From Prochlorococcus marinus (GTDB lineage Bacteria > Cyanobacteriota > Cyanobacteriia > PCC-6307 > Cyanobiaceae): a stretch of 64,000 nucleotides of DNA. This document shows, in pieces, positions 43,045-53,150 of the stretch. Every line of letters begins with the position of its first letter. The first letter of the stretch is position 1. The stretch covers positions 1 to 64,000 of the forward strand of contig NZ_CVSV01000109.1 of assembly GCF_001180245.1 (NCBI RefSeq). The letters are read 5' to 3'. Below the pieces are notes generated by a model. It was not told the origin of the DNA. It saw only the letters and a list, made by a program, of their open reading frames with translations, and ran no database searches. Both the position numbers and the translations under genes were made by a program.

Positions 43045-44469
43045 ATGCTTTCGTCACAAATCAAATCAAATGAAATTGTTTTTGGTAGTTGCAATAAAGA
43101 TTTATTAGAAGAAATAATTTTCTATGGGATTGGACTGGGGGCCGATTTTGTGGAAATATTTATAGAAAATACCGATAACTCAAGTGTTTTAGCTGAAGAA
43201 GATTTTATTACAAGTGTAAGTCCATCATTTGGAAGGGGTGCTGGTATTAGGATCTTTAAAGGAAAAAAGGATGGATTCGTAAGTACAAATGATTTAACAA
43301 AGCATGGCTTGATGAGATCGGTATCTCAGGCTATTGAGATGTTAGACATAACAAATAACAAAAAAGGAGACGCATTTAACGGTTTAAATGAACACAGGGA
43401 CTATAGTTTATTTAAAAAAAAATGGATTAATGAAGTCCCATCAATTCATGAGATAAGTGAAAAACTACTAGTCAGCACAAAGTCTCTAAAAAAGAACAAT
43501 AAAATAATAACTAGAAAAGGAAGTTATTCAAGAAATTTACAAGAAGTAATTATAGCTTCTAGCGATGGAACCTATGTCACAGATATCAGGTTGCATCAAA
43601 CAGTTGGACTCAATGTAATTGCTAGTGATGCCCAATATAGATCTAGTGGAAGTAGAAGATTTGGATCGTCAGGAATGCCTAATGAATTCAGATTATGGGA
43701 TCACGAAAAAGCAGCTAATGAGGTGTTTGAAAGTTCAATGAATATGTTGTACGCAGATTATGTTGATGCTGGACAAATGCCTGTTGTATTAGCTAATAAA
43801 TTTGGTGGCGTTATATTCCACGAAGCCTGCGGTCATTTACTTGAAACTACTCAAATAGAAAGAGGAACAACACCATTTGAGAATAAATTGAACGAAAAAA
43901 TTGCACATGAATCTGTAACAGCAATTGATGAAGGGATATCAGAAGGATCCTTTGGTTCATTATCAGTAGATGATGAAGGTATGGAACCAGAAAAATCAGT
44001 TCTTATAAAAAATGGAATTTTAAAAAAATTCATATCAGATAGAGCTGGTGAATTAAGAACTGGCCATAAAAGGACAGGGAGTGGAAGAAGACAAAATTAT
44101 TCCTTTGCTGCAGCTTCAAGAATGAGAAATACTTATATAGCTAAAGGTGAACACTCGAAAGAGGATTTAATCAATAGTATTAGCGATGGACTTTACTGCA
44201 AATCAATGGGCGGAGGCAGTGTAGGTGCTACAGGACAATTTAATTTTGCAGTAGAAGAAGGATATCTTATTAAAAACGGAAAATTAACTAATCCAGTAAA
44301 GGGAGCAACTTTGATTGGTGAGGCAAAAGAAGTTATGCCAAAAATATCAATGTGCGGTAATGACCTAGAATTGGCTCCTGGATTCTGTGGATCCATTAGT
44401 GGAAGTGTCAATGTAACTGTTGGCCAACCTCACATTAAAGTTGATTCAATTACTGTTGGCGGAAGATAG
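43045..44469 (+). CDS. tldD: Metalloprotease subunit TldD
   Basis: Large subunit of the TldD/TldE peptidase that processes small peptides and modified precursors. The zinc motif is intact: H259-EACG-H264 in FGGVIFHEACGHLLE, followed by DEGMEPEKSVLIKNGIL, the usual TldD loop, and GGGSVGATGQFNF later with a candidate third ligand region containing Cys (MPKISMCGNDLE). A length of 474 is normal. The tldE gene starts three bases after its stop, so the heterodimer is co-expressed. Confidence 0.93.
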   Translation: MLSSQIKSNEIVFGSCNKDLLEEIIFYGIGLGADFVEIFIENTDNSSVLAEEDFITSVSPSFGRGAGIRIFKGKKDGFVSTNDLTKHGLMRSVSQAIEMLDITNNKKGDAFNGLNEHRDYSLFKKKWINEVPSIHEISEKLLVSTKSLKKNNKIITRKGSYSRNLQEVIIASSDGTYVTDIRLHQTVGLNVIASDAQYRSSGSRRFGSSGMPNEFRLWDHEKAANEVFESSMNMLYADYVDAGQMPVVLANKFGGVIFHEACGHLLETTQIERGTTPFENKLNEKIAHESVTAIDEGISEGSFGSLSVDDEGMEPEKSVLIKNGILKKFISDRAGELRTGHKRTGSGRRQNYSFAAASRMRNTYIAKGEHSKEDLINSISDGLYCKSMGGGSVGATGQFNFAVEEGYLIKNGKLTNPVKGATLIGEAKEVMPKISMCGNDLELAPGFCGSISGSVNVTVGQPHIKVDSITVGGR

Positions 44470-44472
44470 GAT

Positions 44473-45825
44473 ATGAATTCAAGAGAAATTACAACTAAAA
44501 TCTCCAAAGCCGCAGATTTACTAAATCTTAAAAAATGGGATTATGGTGCAAGCTTTTCTAATGATTATTCTGTGCAAGTAGATAAAGGTGAAGCTAAACA
44601 ACTAAAGGCAACACAAAAGCAAATTTTAACTTTAAGAGTTTGGAACGAATCTAATTTAGTGGGTATTACAACAACTAGTGATATCAGTGAATCTGGCATT
44701 AAAAAAGCTCTAAATCAAGCAAATATTGCATCTGATTTTGGCAACAAGAATGAAAGACCAGAATTCTCACCACTTGCGAAGGATCCTATTGAAGTTAAGG
44801 ATACAAAAAAAAGAAATCCTGTTGGAATTAAAAAATTACTTACACTTTTAAGAGAAGCAGAAGTTAAATTATTAAAAAGCCATGAATCCATAAAATCTGT
44901 TCCATATAATGGTTTATCTGAGAGTTTTTATGAGAGAGTTTATGCAAATAGTGATGGTGCCTTTCGCAGTTATACCAAAAGTCAAGCTGCACTTTATTTA
45001 TATGCAAGAGCAGAAGAGAAAAATAAGAAGCCTCGTAGCTCAGGTTCTGTAAAACTTGGATATGGAATTGAAGATATAGATATAGAGTCGTGTATTAAAG
45101 ATGCTGCAAATAAAACAATTTCTCATTTAAATTATTCGTCTATTAAAACTGATAAATATTTAATATGTTTTTCCCCAGAGTCTTTTTTGACAATCATTAA
45201 TGCCTTTAGCTCAATGTTTAATGCTAGAAGCATTTTAGATGGAGTAAGCTTATCTAATAAAAACTCTATTGGAGAGAAGCTATCTACAGAAGCACTTAAT
45301 ATTTATGATGATGGTCTTCACGAAAAGAATATTTCTTCATCACCATTTGATGGAGAGGGAACTCCTACCAAAAGATTATGTTTAATAAACAAAGGGAGAA
45401 TTGAAAATTTTATACATTCTGAATCAACTGCAAGAATATTTAAAACAATTCCCACAGGCCACGCTGGACTAGGATCAAAAGTCTCAGTATCTCCCGATTG
45501 GATAGTAGTAGAGAAATCAAAGGAAAACTCTGATCTAAAAACATCATTAGATCACTCTACTTATGAGGGAGAATTTGTTTATATTGAAGAACTAAATGCA
45601 ATCCATGCAGGTGTCAGAGCAAGTCAAGGTTCATTCTCACTTCCATTTGATGGATGGCTCTATAAAAACGGTAAAAAAATCTCAATAGAATCTGCCACTG
45701 TAGCTGGGGATATCAAATATCTTTTGAAAAATATAGTAAATATTGAATCAAAACAGGAGGTAACAACAAGTGGGATTTCTCCACATATATGGGTAGATGA
45801 ATTATCAATAACTGGTGACGAGTGA
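44473..45825 (+). CDS. tldE: TldE/PmbA subunit of the TldD/E peptidase
   Basis: A 450-residue paralogue of TldD that lacks the HExxxH zinc motif, as expected for TldE/PmbA. Conserved stretches include VQVDKGEAKQLKATQKQILTLRVW near the N-terminus, the SSPFDGEGTPTKRLCLINKG loop, and EFVYIEELNAIHAGVRASQGSFSLPFDGWLYKNGKK at the C-terminal core. The subunit shapes the cavity of TldD. Its stop overlaps the GTG start of fmt (GTGA). Confidence 0.9.
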   Translation: MNSREITTKISKAADLLNLKKWDYGASFSNDYSVQVDKGEAKQLKATQKQILTLRVWNESNLVGITTTSDISESGIKKALNQANIASDFGNKNERPEFSPLAKDPIEVKDTKKRNPVGIKKLLTLLREAEVKLLKSHESIKSVPYNGLSESFYERVYANSDGAFRSYTKSQAALYLYARAEEKNKKPRSSGSVKLGYGIEDIDIESCIKDAANKTISHLNYSSIKTDKYLICFSPESFLTIINAFSSMFNARSILDGVSLSNKNSIGEKLSTEALNIYDDGLHEKNISSSPFDGEGTPTKRLCLINKGRIENFIHSESTARIFKTIPTGHAGLGSKVSVSPDWIVVEKSKENSDLKTSLDHSTYEGEFVYIEELNAIHAGVRASQGSFSLPFDGWLYKNGKKISIESATVAGDIKYLLKNIVNIESKQEVTTSGISPHIWVDELSITGDE

Positions 45826-46808
45826 GAATTATATTCTGGGGAACACCTGAATATTCAATTGCGAGCCTTGATATTTTTATTAAATCTAAGCACGAGGTAA
45901 TTGCAGTAGTTAGCCAACCAGATAAGAAAAGATCTAGGGGGAATAAATTAATATCCTCACCTGTAAAAAGCTTTGCCGAGCAAGAATCTATAAAAATTTA
46001 TACTCCAGCAAAAATTAGGGACAATATACATTTTATAAATGAACTTAAATCATTATCTTGTGATTTATTTATTGTTATAGCTTACGGGAAGATATTACCC
46101 AAAGAGATATTGGAAATCCCAAAATTTGGTTGTTGGAACGCACATGCTTCATTACTTCCAAGATGGCGTGGTGCTGCCCCAATCCAATGGTCCCTAATAA
46201 AAGGCGATGAATTCACTGGTGTAGGAATTATGAAAATGAATGAGGGACTAGATACTGGTGACTTATTATTGGAAGAAAAAATTAAAATCGATAATGACGA
46301 TAATTTAAATACACTTTCGGAAAAACTTAGTACTTTATCTGCAAAATTATTTTTAAATGCCACATCACTACTAGAAGAAAATATTAATAAAAATACTATT
46401 TCTCAATTAACAAAACAAAATACCCTTGGAAGAGAAATTACATACGCAAGAATGATTGAAAAATCAGATTTTAAAGTTGATTGGGGTAATGAGGCAATTA
46501 AAATTTCTCAAAAAATAAAAGCATTATACCCACGGGCAAATACAACTTTTAGAGGTAAGAACCTTAAAATACTTAAAATCAAAGTTTTGACTAGTGATAA
46601 AATTAAAAATGAAAAATACCTTTTCAAGAGTAATTATTCAAGACCAGGTATTATTCTTGCTGTAATAGAAAATGAAGGAATTATAATTTCAACTAAAACT
46701 GATCCGATTATTTTGTTAGAAGCAAAACTTGAAGGCAAAAATATTTCTAGCAAAAAGCAATTGATTCAACAGTTAAAGCCATCAGCAGGAGAATATCTCT
46801 CAGATTAA
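45822..46808 (+). CDS. fmt: Methionyl-tRNA formyltransferase
   Basis: Formylates initiator Met-tRNA with 10-formyltetrahydrofolate for translation initiation. The 328 residues contain IIFWGTPEYSIASL at the N-terminus, the catalytic GCWNAHASLLPRWRGAAPIQW with Asn-His, and the DTGDLL motif; the C-terminal tRNA-binding OB domain follows. The start is GTG at 45822, overlapping the tldE stop in GTGA. It converges on the terC gene with four shared bases. Confidence 0.95.
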   Translation: MRIIFWGTPEYSIASLDIFIKSKHEVIAVVSQPDKKRSRGNKLISSPVKSFAEQESIKIYTPAKIRDNIHFINELKSLSCDLFIVIAYGKILPKEILEIPKFGCWNAHASLLPRWRGAAPIQWSLIKGDEFTGVGIMKMNEGLDTGDLLLEEKIKIDNDDNLNTLSEKLSTLSAKLFLNATSLLEENINKNTISQLTKQNTLGREITYARMIEKSDFKVDWGNEAIKISQKIKALYPRANTTFRGKNLKILKIKVLTSDKIKNEKYLFKSNYSRPGIILAVIENEGIIISTKTDPIILLEAKLEGKNISSKKQLIQQLKPSAGEYLSD

Positions 46809-47518
46809 GTTTTAGATTCTTTTTTAGAGAATCCCCAAATGAAAGCAAAAAGAATCAAAAAATAAAAATAATAGTCTGGAAGAATAGATTCTTTAATTAA
46901 GGTATTAAGTAAAAGTTTAATCCCAACTATTAAAATTGCTACGTAACCGGCTGTTTCTAATCTAGAAAATATATCCAGAAGTTTTAGAAAAATCCCCGAT
47001 GTAAATCTTAAAGCTAATACTCCAATCACTGCTCCAAACATAATTAATATGTATTGATCACTTATAGCTACTGCAGTAGTGATACTATCTATGGAAAAAG
47101 CAAAATCAGTAATAGAAAGAAGGGCTACAACTCTTAAAAACTTAAAATTATTTTTTTTATTATCTGTTCCATTCTCCGCGTTTTCTATATCTGAATTTAA
47201 AAAAACATTCGAGAAGAATAAATATATTAAATAAAAACCAGCAAAAACTCTAATGAGAATAAATTTTAGAAGAACATTAGATAATATGATTAGAATAATT
47301 CTAAATAATAAAGATATTGTTATACCAATATTTAACGCTCTTGACCTTAATTCTGAACTATCGAGGGATTTAGTAAGAGAAGCTAGTGCTACAGCATTAT
47401 CTGCCGATAATAATAATTCTAGAGCAATTAATATTGGTAAAAGTGTAAAGATTTCGTACCAACTGTCTACCTGATCTAGTGTGGGTATAAAAGAATTTAT
47501 TGCGGCTGAATCCATCAA
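46805..47518 (-). CDS. TerC family membrane protein
   Basis: A 237-residue integral membrane protein with about seven helices. LIALELLLSADNAVALASLTK and SITDFAFSIDSITTAVAIS carry the two acidic membrane motifs typical of TerC. The family includes tellurium-resistance proteins, bacterial Mn2+ exporters for exoenzymes, and plant thylakoid assembly factor AtTerC; the role here is unclear. It converges on fmt and is divergent from mfd with 71 bases between starts. Confidence 0.82.
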   Translation of the reverse strand: MMDSAAINSFIPTLDQVDSWYEIFTLLPILIALELLLSADNAVALASLTKSLDSSELRSRALNIGITISLLFRIILIILSNVLLKFILIRVFAGFYLIYLFFSNVFLNSDIENAENGTDNKKNNFKFLRVVALLSITDFAFSIDSITTAVAISDQYILIMFGAVIGVLALRFTSGIFLKLLDIFSRLETAGYVAILIVGIKLLLNTLIKESILPDYYFYFLILFAFIWGFSKKESKT

Positions 47519-47589
47519 ATATTATTCACAATCAGTATAAAATCTAATATAATATACCCGATATTTGTAATCAAGATTGAAAGCTATAA

Positions 47590-50500
47590 ATGAGTTTAAA
47601 TACTTTAATTGATTATATTTCGAACTCACAAATCACTTATGAATTAATAAAAAGAATTTCAAAAAATAATGAATTAAATATTGTTGGTTCAAGTAGATAT
47701 GCAAAATCAATAATATTAGATAGCATCGCAAAAAAAGAGGAAAAAAATATATTATTAATTTGTCCTAATGTAGAAATTGCCTACAAATGGATTGGTTATT
47801 TTGAAAGTATAAACGATAAAGCAGTTTTATATTATCCTCCAACAGAACATCTACCATACTCATCAATTAATAAATCCAAAGAGATTGAATTTAGTCAGCT
47901 TACTGTTTTATCTAAATTAATAAAAAAAGAGAAAAATGAACTTAATATTGTTATATCAACTGAGAGATCACTACAACCTCATCTAATAAATAAAAACCTA
48001 TTAATTGAAAACAAGTTAGATTTGCAAAAAGGGATTCAAATCGAGATTCAAGAATTAGCAAATAAACTTACTTTGCTGGGCTATACGAAGGATAATGTAA
48101 CTTCAACAGAAGGATTCTGGAGTAGGAGAGGAGAAATAATAGATATTTATCCAGTTAATAATGAGTTTCCTATAAGATTAGAATTTTTTGATAATGTAAT
48201 TGAGAAAATAAGAGAGTATGATCCCCAAACACAGAAAACATTAGAAAGTATCAATAATATTGAAATAATACAGGCTGGATTTGATTTGCTAATAAAAGAT
48301 AAGTTAAATAATTTATCTAAACGCGGTATTTTTAATTCAGAAGATACAAATAAAAATAATCTTGATCGTTATTTAGGAATAATTGAAAGAGCGCCCTCAA
48401 ACATAATAGATTTTATAAATAGGGAAACAATTCTAGTTATTGATGAATTAGAAGATTGTAAAAAATTTGCTAATAATTGGTATCTAGATTCAGAAAGCAA
48501 TTTTGATAATTGTGCGTATGAATTAAATGAAAACCTCAAAAATAATGACATTTATTTAGAAGCAAAACCTAATTTGCATTTAAAGTTTGACGAAATATTA
48601 AATTCACTAGGAAATTTTAATTTAATAAAATTTTATGAATTTGAATCTAAAGTCAATATTAATAATAGGTTTTTGTTAAACGATAAAAGATTAAATTCAT
48701 ACTCTAAAAATATAGGAAAGCTATCAAATGATATAAATAAAAATATAAAAAATAATGAAAAAGTATGGATATTATCAGCACAACCATTGAGAACAAGGAC
48801 TTTACTTTTTGAGCACGAATGTAATACAAACTTCTTAAACAATCCTAATGATATTGATAAAGCATTTGAGTCAATTAATAATTCAACTCCTTTAATTTTA
48901 AAAAATAAGAACAATTATGAAATCGAGGGCTTTTATCTTCCGATATGGAAAGTTGTCCTGATAACAGATAAAGAATTATATTCACAACAATCTCTTTTTA
49001 ATAATGTATTCATAAGAAGAAAAAAAAGAAGTGTCAATTCAAATATAAATGTAAATAAGATTAGTCCCGGTGATTTTATAGTTCATAAAAATCATGGAAT
49101 AGGAAAATTTTTAAAAATAGAAAAAATAAATATAACTGGAGATTCAAGAGATTACTTAGTCATTCAGTATCAAGATGGGAAGATAAGTGTTGCCGCTGAT
49201 CAACTTGGTAGTGTTAACAGATATAGATCAAACGGAAAAATAAAGCCGAAAATAAATAAATTAGGAGGGACAGAATGGGAAAAAATTAAAGAAAAAAATA
49301 AGAAACAAATCAAAAAAGTTGCTGTTGATATTTTAAAACTTTATGCAAAAAGAGAACAATTAAAGGGTTATATTTACCCAGAAGATGGTCCTTGGCAAGA
49401 TGAATTAGAGGAATCATTCCCTTATCAACCAACACCTGACCAAATTACTGCTGTAGAAGAAATAAAATCTGATATGGAGAGCGATAAGCCAATGGACAGG
49501 TTAGTTTGTGGAGATGTAGGGTTTGGAAAAACAGAAGTAGCTGTTAGGGCTATTTTTAAGGCTATTACATCAGGCAAACAGGTAATATTACTGGCACCCA
49601 CAACAATCCTAGCTCAGCAACATTGGAGAACAATAAATAATAGATTTTCACCTTACCCAATAAAAGTATCACTGCTTAATAGATTCAAAACCGTTAATGA
49701 AAGAAAGGAAATCTATGCAGGTTTGAAAAATAACAAAATTGATTTAGTTGTAGCAACACACCAAATTTTAGGAAAAGAAATAGAAATTAAAAACTTAGGA
49801 CTACTAGTTATTGATGAAGAACAAAGATTTGGAGTAAGGCAAAAGGAGAAAATAAAAAAAATCAAAACCAACATAGACGTTCTAACTCTCTCGGCAACTC
49901 CAATTCCAAGAACTCTTTACATGAGCTTATCTGGACTAAGACAAATGAGCTTACTAAATACTCCTCCACCATCAAGAAGATCAATAAAAACATATTTATC
50001 TGAAATAGATATGGATGTTATAAGAACTGCAATTAATCAAGAACTTGATAGGGGAGGTCAAATTTTTTATGTTCTTCCAAGAATTTCTGATATAGATCAA
50101 GCTGTAAACAAATTAAAAAATATGTTTCCCAGCTTAAAATTTATTGTTGCTCATGGGCAAATGAATGAAACAGATCTTGAAAATGCAATGATTGCTTTTA
50201 ATAATGGAGAAGTAGATCTAATGATTTGCACAACGATAATTGAAAGTGGATTAGACATCCCTAAAGTAAATACAATTATTATTGAAGATTCTCACAAATT
50301 TGGCCTTTCACAACTTTATCAACTTAGAGGAAGAGTTGGGAGAAGCGGTGTACAAGCACATGCTTGGTTATTTTATCCAAATATAAATAAAATTAATGAT
50401 GCTGCAAAACAAAGATTGAAAGCGATAAAAGACTTTTCAGAACTGGGTAGTGGATATCAACTTGCAATGAAAGATATGGAAATAAGAGGTGTTGGTACTT

Positions 50501-51099
50501 TACTAGGAGAAGAACAAAGTGGAAAGGTTAATGCTATTGGATATGATTTATATATAGAAATGCTCCATGAGGCTATTTCAGAAATCAGCGGGCAAGAAAT
50601 ACCTGAAGTTAACGACACTCAAATTGATCTGCCAATAAATGCATTTATACCTGCAACATGGATATTAAACAGAGAAGAGAAGCTTGAGGCTTACAAATCT
50701 GCAACTGAATGTTCAAATAATGATGAATTAACTGAATTAGCTACAGACTGGGTAAATAGATATGGAAACTTACCCAAACCTGTTGAGTCCCTAATTTTGA
50801 TAATGAGACTAAAATTACTAGCTAAAAAATGTGGTTTTAATAAGATCAAGCTCAAAAAGCCAAACATCTTGATTGAAACAAAATTAAAAAATTCTACTTT
50901 TAAAATCCTTAAAAATTCTTTAGCAAGTAGTGTTCAAAATAAATTTAATTTTAGTGAAGGCGAACAATTTTCTACCATCACTATAAGGGGTTTAGGTGCA
51001 ACTGAAATTCAAAATCAAATTGATCAACTAATTTTGTGGTTCAGCTCTTTTGAGAGAGAAATAAAAAATTTCGATAAAGAACTTATTAAAAGAGAATAA
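47590..51099 (+). CDS. mfd: Transcription-repair coupling factor
   Basis: Releases stalled RNA polymerase and recruits UvrA to the lesion. In order along 1169 residues: UvrB-like N-terminal domains (PPTEHLPYSS; GFWSRRGEIIDIYPV), the RNA-polymerase-interacting domain (PGDFIVHKNHGIGKFLKIE), RecG-type helicase with Walker A GDVGFGKTEVA, LVIDEEQRFGVRQKEK and VGRSGVQAHAWLFYP, then the C-terminal TRCF domain (ELTELATDWVNRYGNLP). Its uvrC partner is at 4289. Full length and in frame. Confidence 0.96.
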   Translation: MSLNTLIDYISNSQITYELIKRISKNNELNIVGSSRYAKSIILDSIAKKEEKNILLICPNVEIAYKWIGYFESINDKAVLYYPPTEHLPYSSINKSKEIEFSQLTVLSKLIKKEKNELNIVISTERSLQPHLINKNLLIENKLDLQKGIQIEIQELANKLTLLGYTKDNVTSTEGFWSRRGEIIDIYPVNNEFPIRLEFFDNVIEKIREYDPQTQKTLESINNIEIIQAGFDLLIKDKLNNLSKRGIFNSEDTNKNNLDRYLGIIERAPSNIIDFINRETILVIDELEDCKKFANNWYLDSESNFDNCAYELNENLKNNDIYLEAKPNLHLKFDEILNSLGNFNLIKFYEFESKVNINNRFLLNDKRLNSYSKNIGKLSNDINKNIKNNEKVWILSAQPLRTRTLLFEHECNTNFLNNPNDIDKAFESINNSTPLILKNKNNYEIEGFYLPIWKVVLITDKELYSQQSLFNNVFIRRKKRSVNSNINVNKISPGDFIVHKNHGIGKFLKIEKINITGDSRDYLVIQYQDGKISVAADQLGSVNRYRSNGKIKPKINKLGGTEWEKIKEKNKKQIKKVAVDILKLYAKREQLKGYIYPEDGPWQDELEESFPYQPTPDQITAVEEIKSDMESDKPMDRLVCGDVGFGKTEVAVRAIFKAITSGKQVILLAPTTILAQQHWRTINNRFSPYPIKVSLLNRFKTVNERKEIYAGLKNNKIDLVVATHQILGKEIEIKNLGLLVIDEEQRFGVRQKEKIKKIKTNIDVLTLSATPIPRTLYMSLSGLRQMSLLNTPPPSRRSIKTYLSEIDMDVIRTAINQELDRGGQIFYVLPRISDIDQAVNKLKNMFPSLKFIVAHGQMNETDLENAMIAFNNGEVDLMICTTIIESGLDIPKVNTIIIEDSHKFGLSQLYQLRGRVGRSGVQAHAWLFYPNINKINDAAKQRLKAIKDFSELGSGYQLAMKDMEIRGVGTLLGEEQSGKVNAIGYDLYIEMLHEAISEISGQEIPEVNDTQIDLPINAFIPATWILNREEKLEAYKSATECSNNDELTELATDWVNRYGNLPKPVESLILIMRLKLLAKKCGFNKIKLKKPNILIETKLKNSTFKILKNSLASSVQNKFNFSEGEQFSTITIRGLGATEIQNQIDQLILWFSSFEREIKNFDKELIKRE

Positions 51100-51171
51100 A
51101 TTATTAAATAATTATTTAAAATCCGCGAAACAGTTTGATTTCGGTTAGGTTTATAAAAATTTATTTATTTT

Positions 51172-51333
51172 ATGGGTGAATATATAGACGTCGGAATCCA
51201 AACTTCGATTTTACCCTTATCAATTATTCTTTCATCAATTTTACTAGGCATATTTGCATTATTTGGAGAAGAAACAGAAAATGATGATGACGACTCTGAT
51301 TCAGGAAGTGGTGGTTTAATGCAACCTATTTGA
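51172..51333 (+). CDS. Small acidic-tailed membrane peptide
   Basis: ATG at 51172 to TGA at 51333 encodes 53 residues: one membrane helix (TSILPLSIILSSILLGIFALF) and an acidic, serine/glycine-rich tail with a run of Asp. The tail faces the cytoplasm or stroma side by the charge rule. The pattern resembles small accessory subunits of photosynthetic or NDH-1 complexes, but I cannot name it with certainty. It ends two bases from the convergent membrane protein at 51336. Confidence 0.6.
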   Translation: MGEYIDVGIQTSILPLSIILSSILLGIFALFGEETENDDDDSDSGSGGLMQPI

Positions 51334-51335
51334 AA

Positions 51336-51704
51336 TTATTTATAAGCTATTTGTTTTGACTTTCTCTTATAGACTTTAAATAACCTATTAAAGGAACCTA
51401 AAATTAAAATAAGAGCAGTAAAAGAAGATACAAATATAAAAATCACCAATAATATTTCAAAGAGATATGAAAATAGATCAATCAATAATAAAAAAGATTT
51501 ATTTAATGTCGATGGTAAATTTTGTAAAAGCAAATTTTTATTAGGGATTAAATAATTAATAAATATTAGTAAAAAACTCAAAATAAATAAAAAGAAAGAT
51601 TCAGTAAACAATCGCTTTTTAGATTTTCTTCTTAAATTTAATTTTTTTTTAAAAATATATTTATCAGATTTAATATTCAAATTTGGGATGTTTAAATCTG
51701 CCAT
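51336..51704 (-). CDS. Two-helix membrane protein, unknown
   Basis: A 122-residue protein with a basic N-terminus (KKKLNLRRKSKKR) and two hydrophobic helices (TESFFLFILSFLLIFINYLI and YLFEILLVIFIFVSSFTALILIL), ending with a basic tail. The leader and tail suggest both ends are cytoplasmic. No known motif is present. It is followed downstream by the convergent 53-residue gene. Confidence 0.55.
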   Translation of the reverse strand: MADLNIPNLNIKSDKYIFKKKLNLRRKSKKRLFTESFFLFILSFLLIFINYLIPNKNLLLQNLPSTLNKSFLLLIDLFSYLFEILLVIFIFVSSFTALILILGSFNRLFKVYKRKSKQIAYK

Positions 51705-51792
51705 ACATCAAACCTCAAAGTATAAGTTTGAATTACTCTGAAAAGAAATTAACCTATAGTATCGTGTTTGTATCTAACATGCTAATGCATCT

Positions 51793-52383
51793 TTATTCTG
51801 GATTTACTTGTTCTTTTTTTTCTATATTTTCAAAAGGACTATAAAAATAAATAAAAGAAGAAGAGAATAAAATTAAAGAGCAAATTGCGATAAATGGTGG
51901 AATAAAGAAATTTAAAAATTTAACTTTTTTATTTAAACCAAATCTTAATTTTTTAGGAATGTTAGTGGATATATCTGTTTTTTTTATTCTTACTTTTGGC
52001 GACTCATTTAACTGATCAAAACAATTTATGGTATCTGAAAGCAATGAATTACCAATCTTTAAAACTAAAGGCTTTACATTTGGTTTAGAGCTCTTAAGAA
52101 CAATATTATGTATGTGGAGATTATCGGCTTTTATATCGATTAATTTAGACTCATATATTGGAATATCGTTTTTTATTAAAAGATTTGAATAAATATAAAA
52201 AGCATCCATAATAGGACCTAAATGTTCAACTTTGCCTTCAATAAGTGGTTTATCAACTATAGTTAATTTCCACTGAGAAATTATAGATATTTGATCTTTT
52301 TTTTCATTATTGGAATAATCTGGCAACCCGATTATTTCTAGACTTGCTGAAGATTGATGAAATGACAATTTATTTTGCATCAT
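51793..52383 (-). CDS. DUF4335 family membrane protein
   Basis: A 196-residue protein: an N-terminal soluble domain with beta-like pattern (ASLEIIGLPDYSN; IISQWKLTIVDKPLIEGKVEHLGPIMDAFYIYSNLL) and a C-terminal membrane helix (FFIPPFIAICSLILFSSSFIYFY). This corresponds to DUF4335, a cyanobacterial family usually found directly after DUF3038, as here. Function unknown. The stop of the DUF3038 gene and its start are one base apart, so the two are coupled. Confidence 0.72.
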   Translation of the reverse strand: MMQNKLSFHQSSASLEIIGLPDYSNNEKKDQISIISQWKLTIVDKPLIEGKVEHLGPIMDAFYIYSNLLIKNDIPIYESKLIDIKADNLHIHNIVLKSSKPNVKPLVLKIGNSLLSDTINCFDQLNESPKVRIKKTDISTNIPKKLRFGLNKKVKFLNFFIPPFIAICSLILFSSSFIYFYSPFENIEKKEQVNPE

Positions 52384-52384
52384 A

Positions 52385-52918
52385 TTAAAGATCGTATAAA
52401 AAATTCTTCAACTTTTGATAACCCTGATTTGAAATGCAAAAAGATAAAATAAGCAAAGATTTTATTATAATCTCATCATTTTCAGGTTGATTTAAAAGCT
52501 TTTTCACTCTCATACTATCTACATTAAATCTCTCTTTTATTAACTCAATAAATCTCTTATTAAAATCATTCCAAATAATTGAATTCTCTTCAATACCTTC
52601 TTTAGATTTCAGTATCTCTCTGATATAAGGATATAAATATTTAGACATTTCAACTGTAATTCTTGTTAAGGCATCGAACTCGTTAAGTTTAATATTGTTA
52701 GTAACATAAGATTTTCTCAATGGATTATTGTTCCTTAATTTCCAAATAGTTACTTTATTTGGTAGTACATTATTTAAATTAAGGCTATTCGATAAGGCAT
52801 AAAGAGATTGAATACCATTTAAGTCAATAGTTTCTAGTATTAATAATAATAAATCAAGCTTCTCTATAGATCTTCTTGATACCTGTTTTCCGCTAGTTAA
52901 AACTGTAATTTTCTTTAT
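52385..52918 (-). CDS. DUF3038 family protein with no standard start codon
   Basis: The standard-start frame begins at TTG 52720 (111 residues), but the open frame continues to an upstream TAA at 52934-52936, and its extension reads as DUF3038: SIEKLDLLLLILETIDLNG, SLYALSNSLNLNNVL, then VTIWKLRNNNPLRKSY. No ATG, GTG or TTG lies between 52933 and 52720 in frame. A start at ATA (52916-52918, giving IKKITVLTSGK) or ATT (52907-52909) would give the full 177- or 174-residue family length, ATA looking like a mutated ATG. It precedes the DUF4335 gene as in other cyanobacteria. Function unknown. Confidence 0.68.
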   Translation of the reverse strand: MKKITVLTSGKQVSRRSIEKLDLLLLILETIDLNGIQSLYALSNSLNLNNVLPNKVTIWKLRNNNPLRKSYVTNNIKLNEFDALTRITVEMSKYLYPYIREILKSKEGIEENSIIWNDFNKRFIELIKERFNVDSMRVKKLLNQPENDEIIIKSLLILSFCISNQGYQKLKNFLYDL

Positions 52919-52947
52919 TAGAGTTACAAGAAATTATAACAGAATTA

Positions 52948-53145
52948 TTAATCCATTTTTTTAAATAAAAATGAATATAACTTATCAAGCTCATCAATAG
53001 TTAGCATTCCATAACTCCATAATAATATTGGTAATGGGGTGTTATTTTTTTTAGATAATTTTATACCAAGTTCAATAGAAGACGGCTCTAAACCTAATTC
53101 ATTAAATAAATATAAAATCATTTCTTTAGATACATAATTATTCAT
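52948..53145 (-). CDS. DUF2949 family small protein
   Basis: A 65-residue soluble protein. MILYLFNELGLEPSSIELGIKL and LPILLWSYGMLTIDELDKLYSFL match the DUF2949 pattern of a short helix, an ELGL turn, a hydrophobic LxxLLW-YG-LTxxQLDxxxxWL segment, known from many cyanobacteria. There is no signal or membrane helix. The gene is five bases downstream of the UbiH-like gene and is probably co-transcribed with it. Confidence 0.75.
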   Translation of the reverse strand: MNNYVSKEMILYLFNELGLEPSSIELGIKLSKKNNTPLPILLWSYGMLTIDELDKLYSFLFKKMD

Positions 53146-53150
53146 GAATT

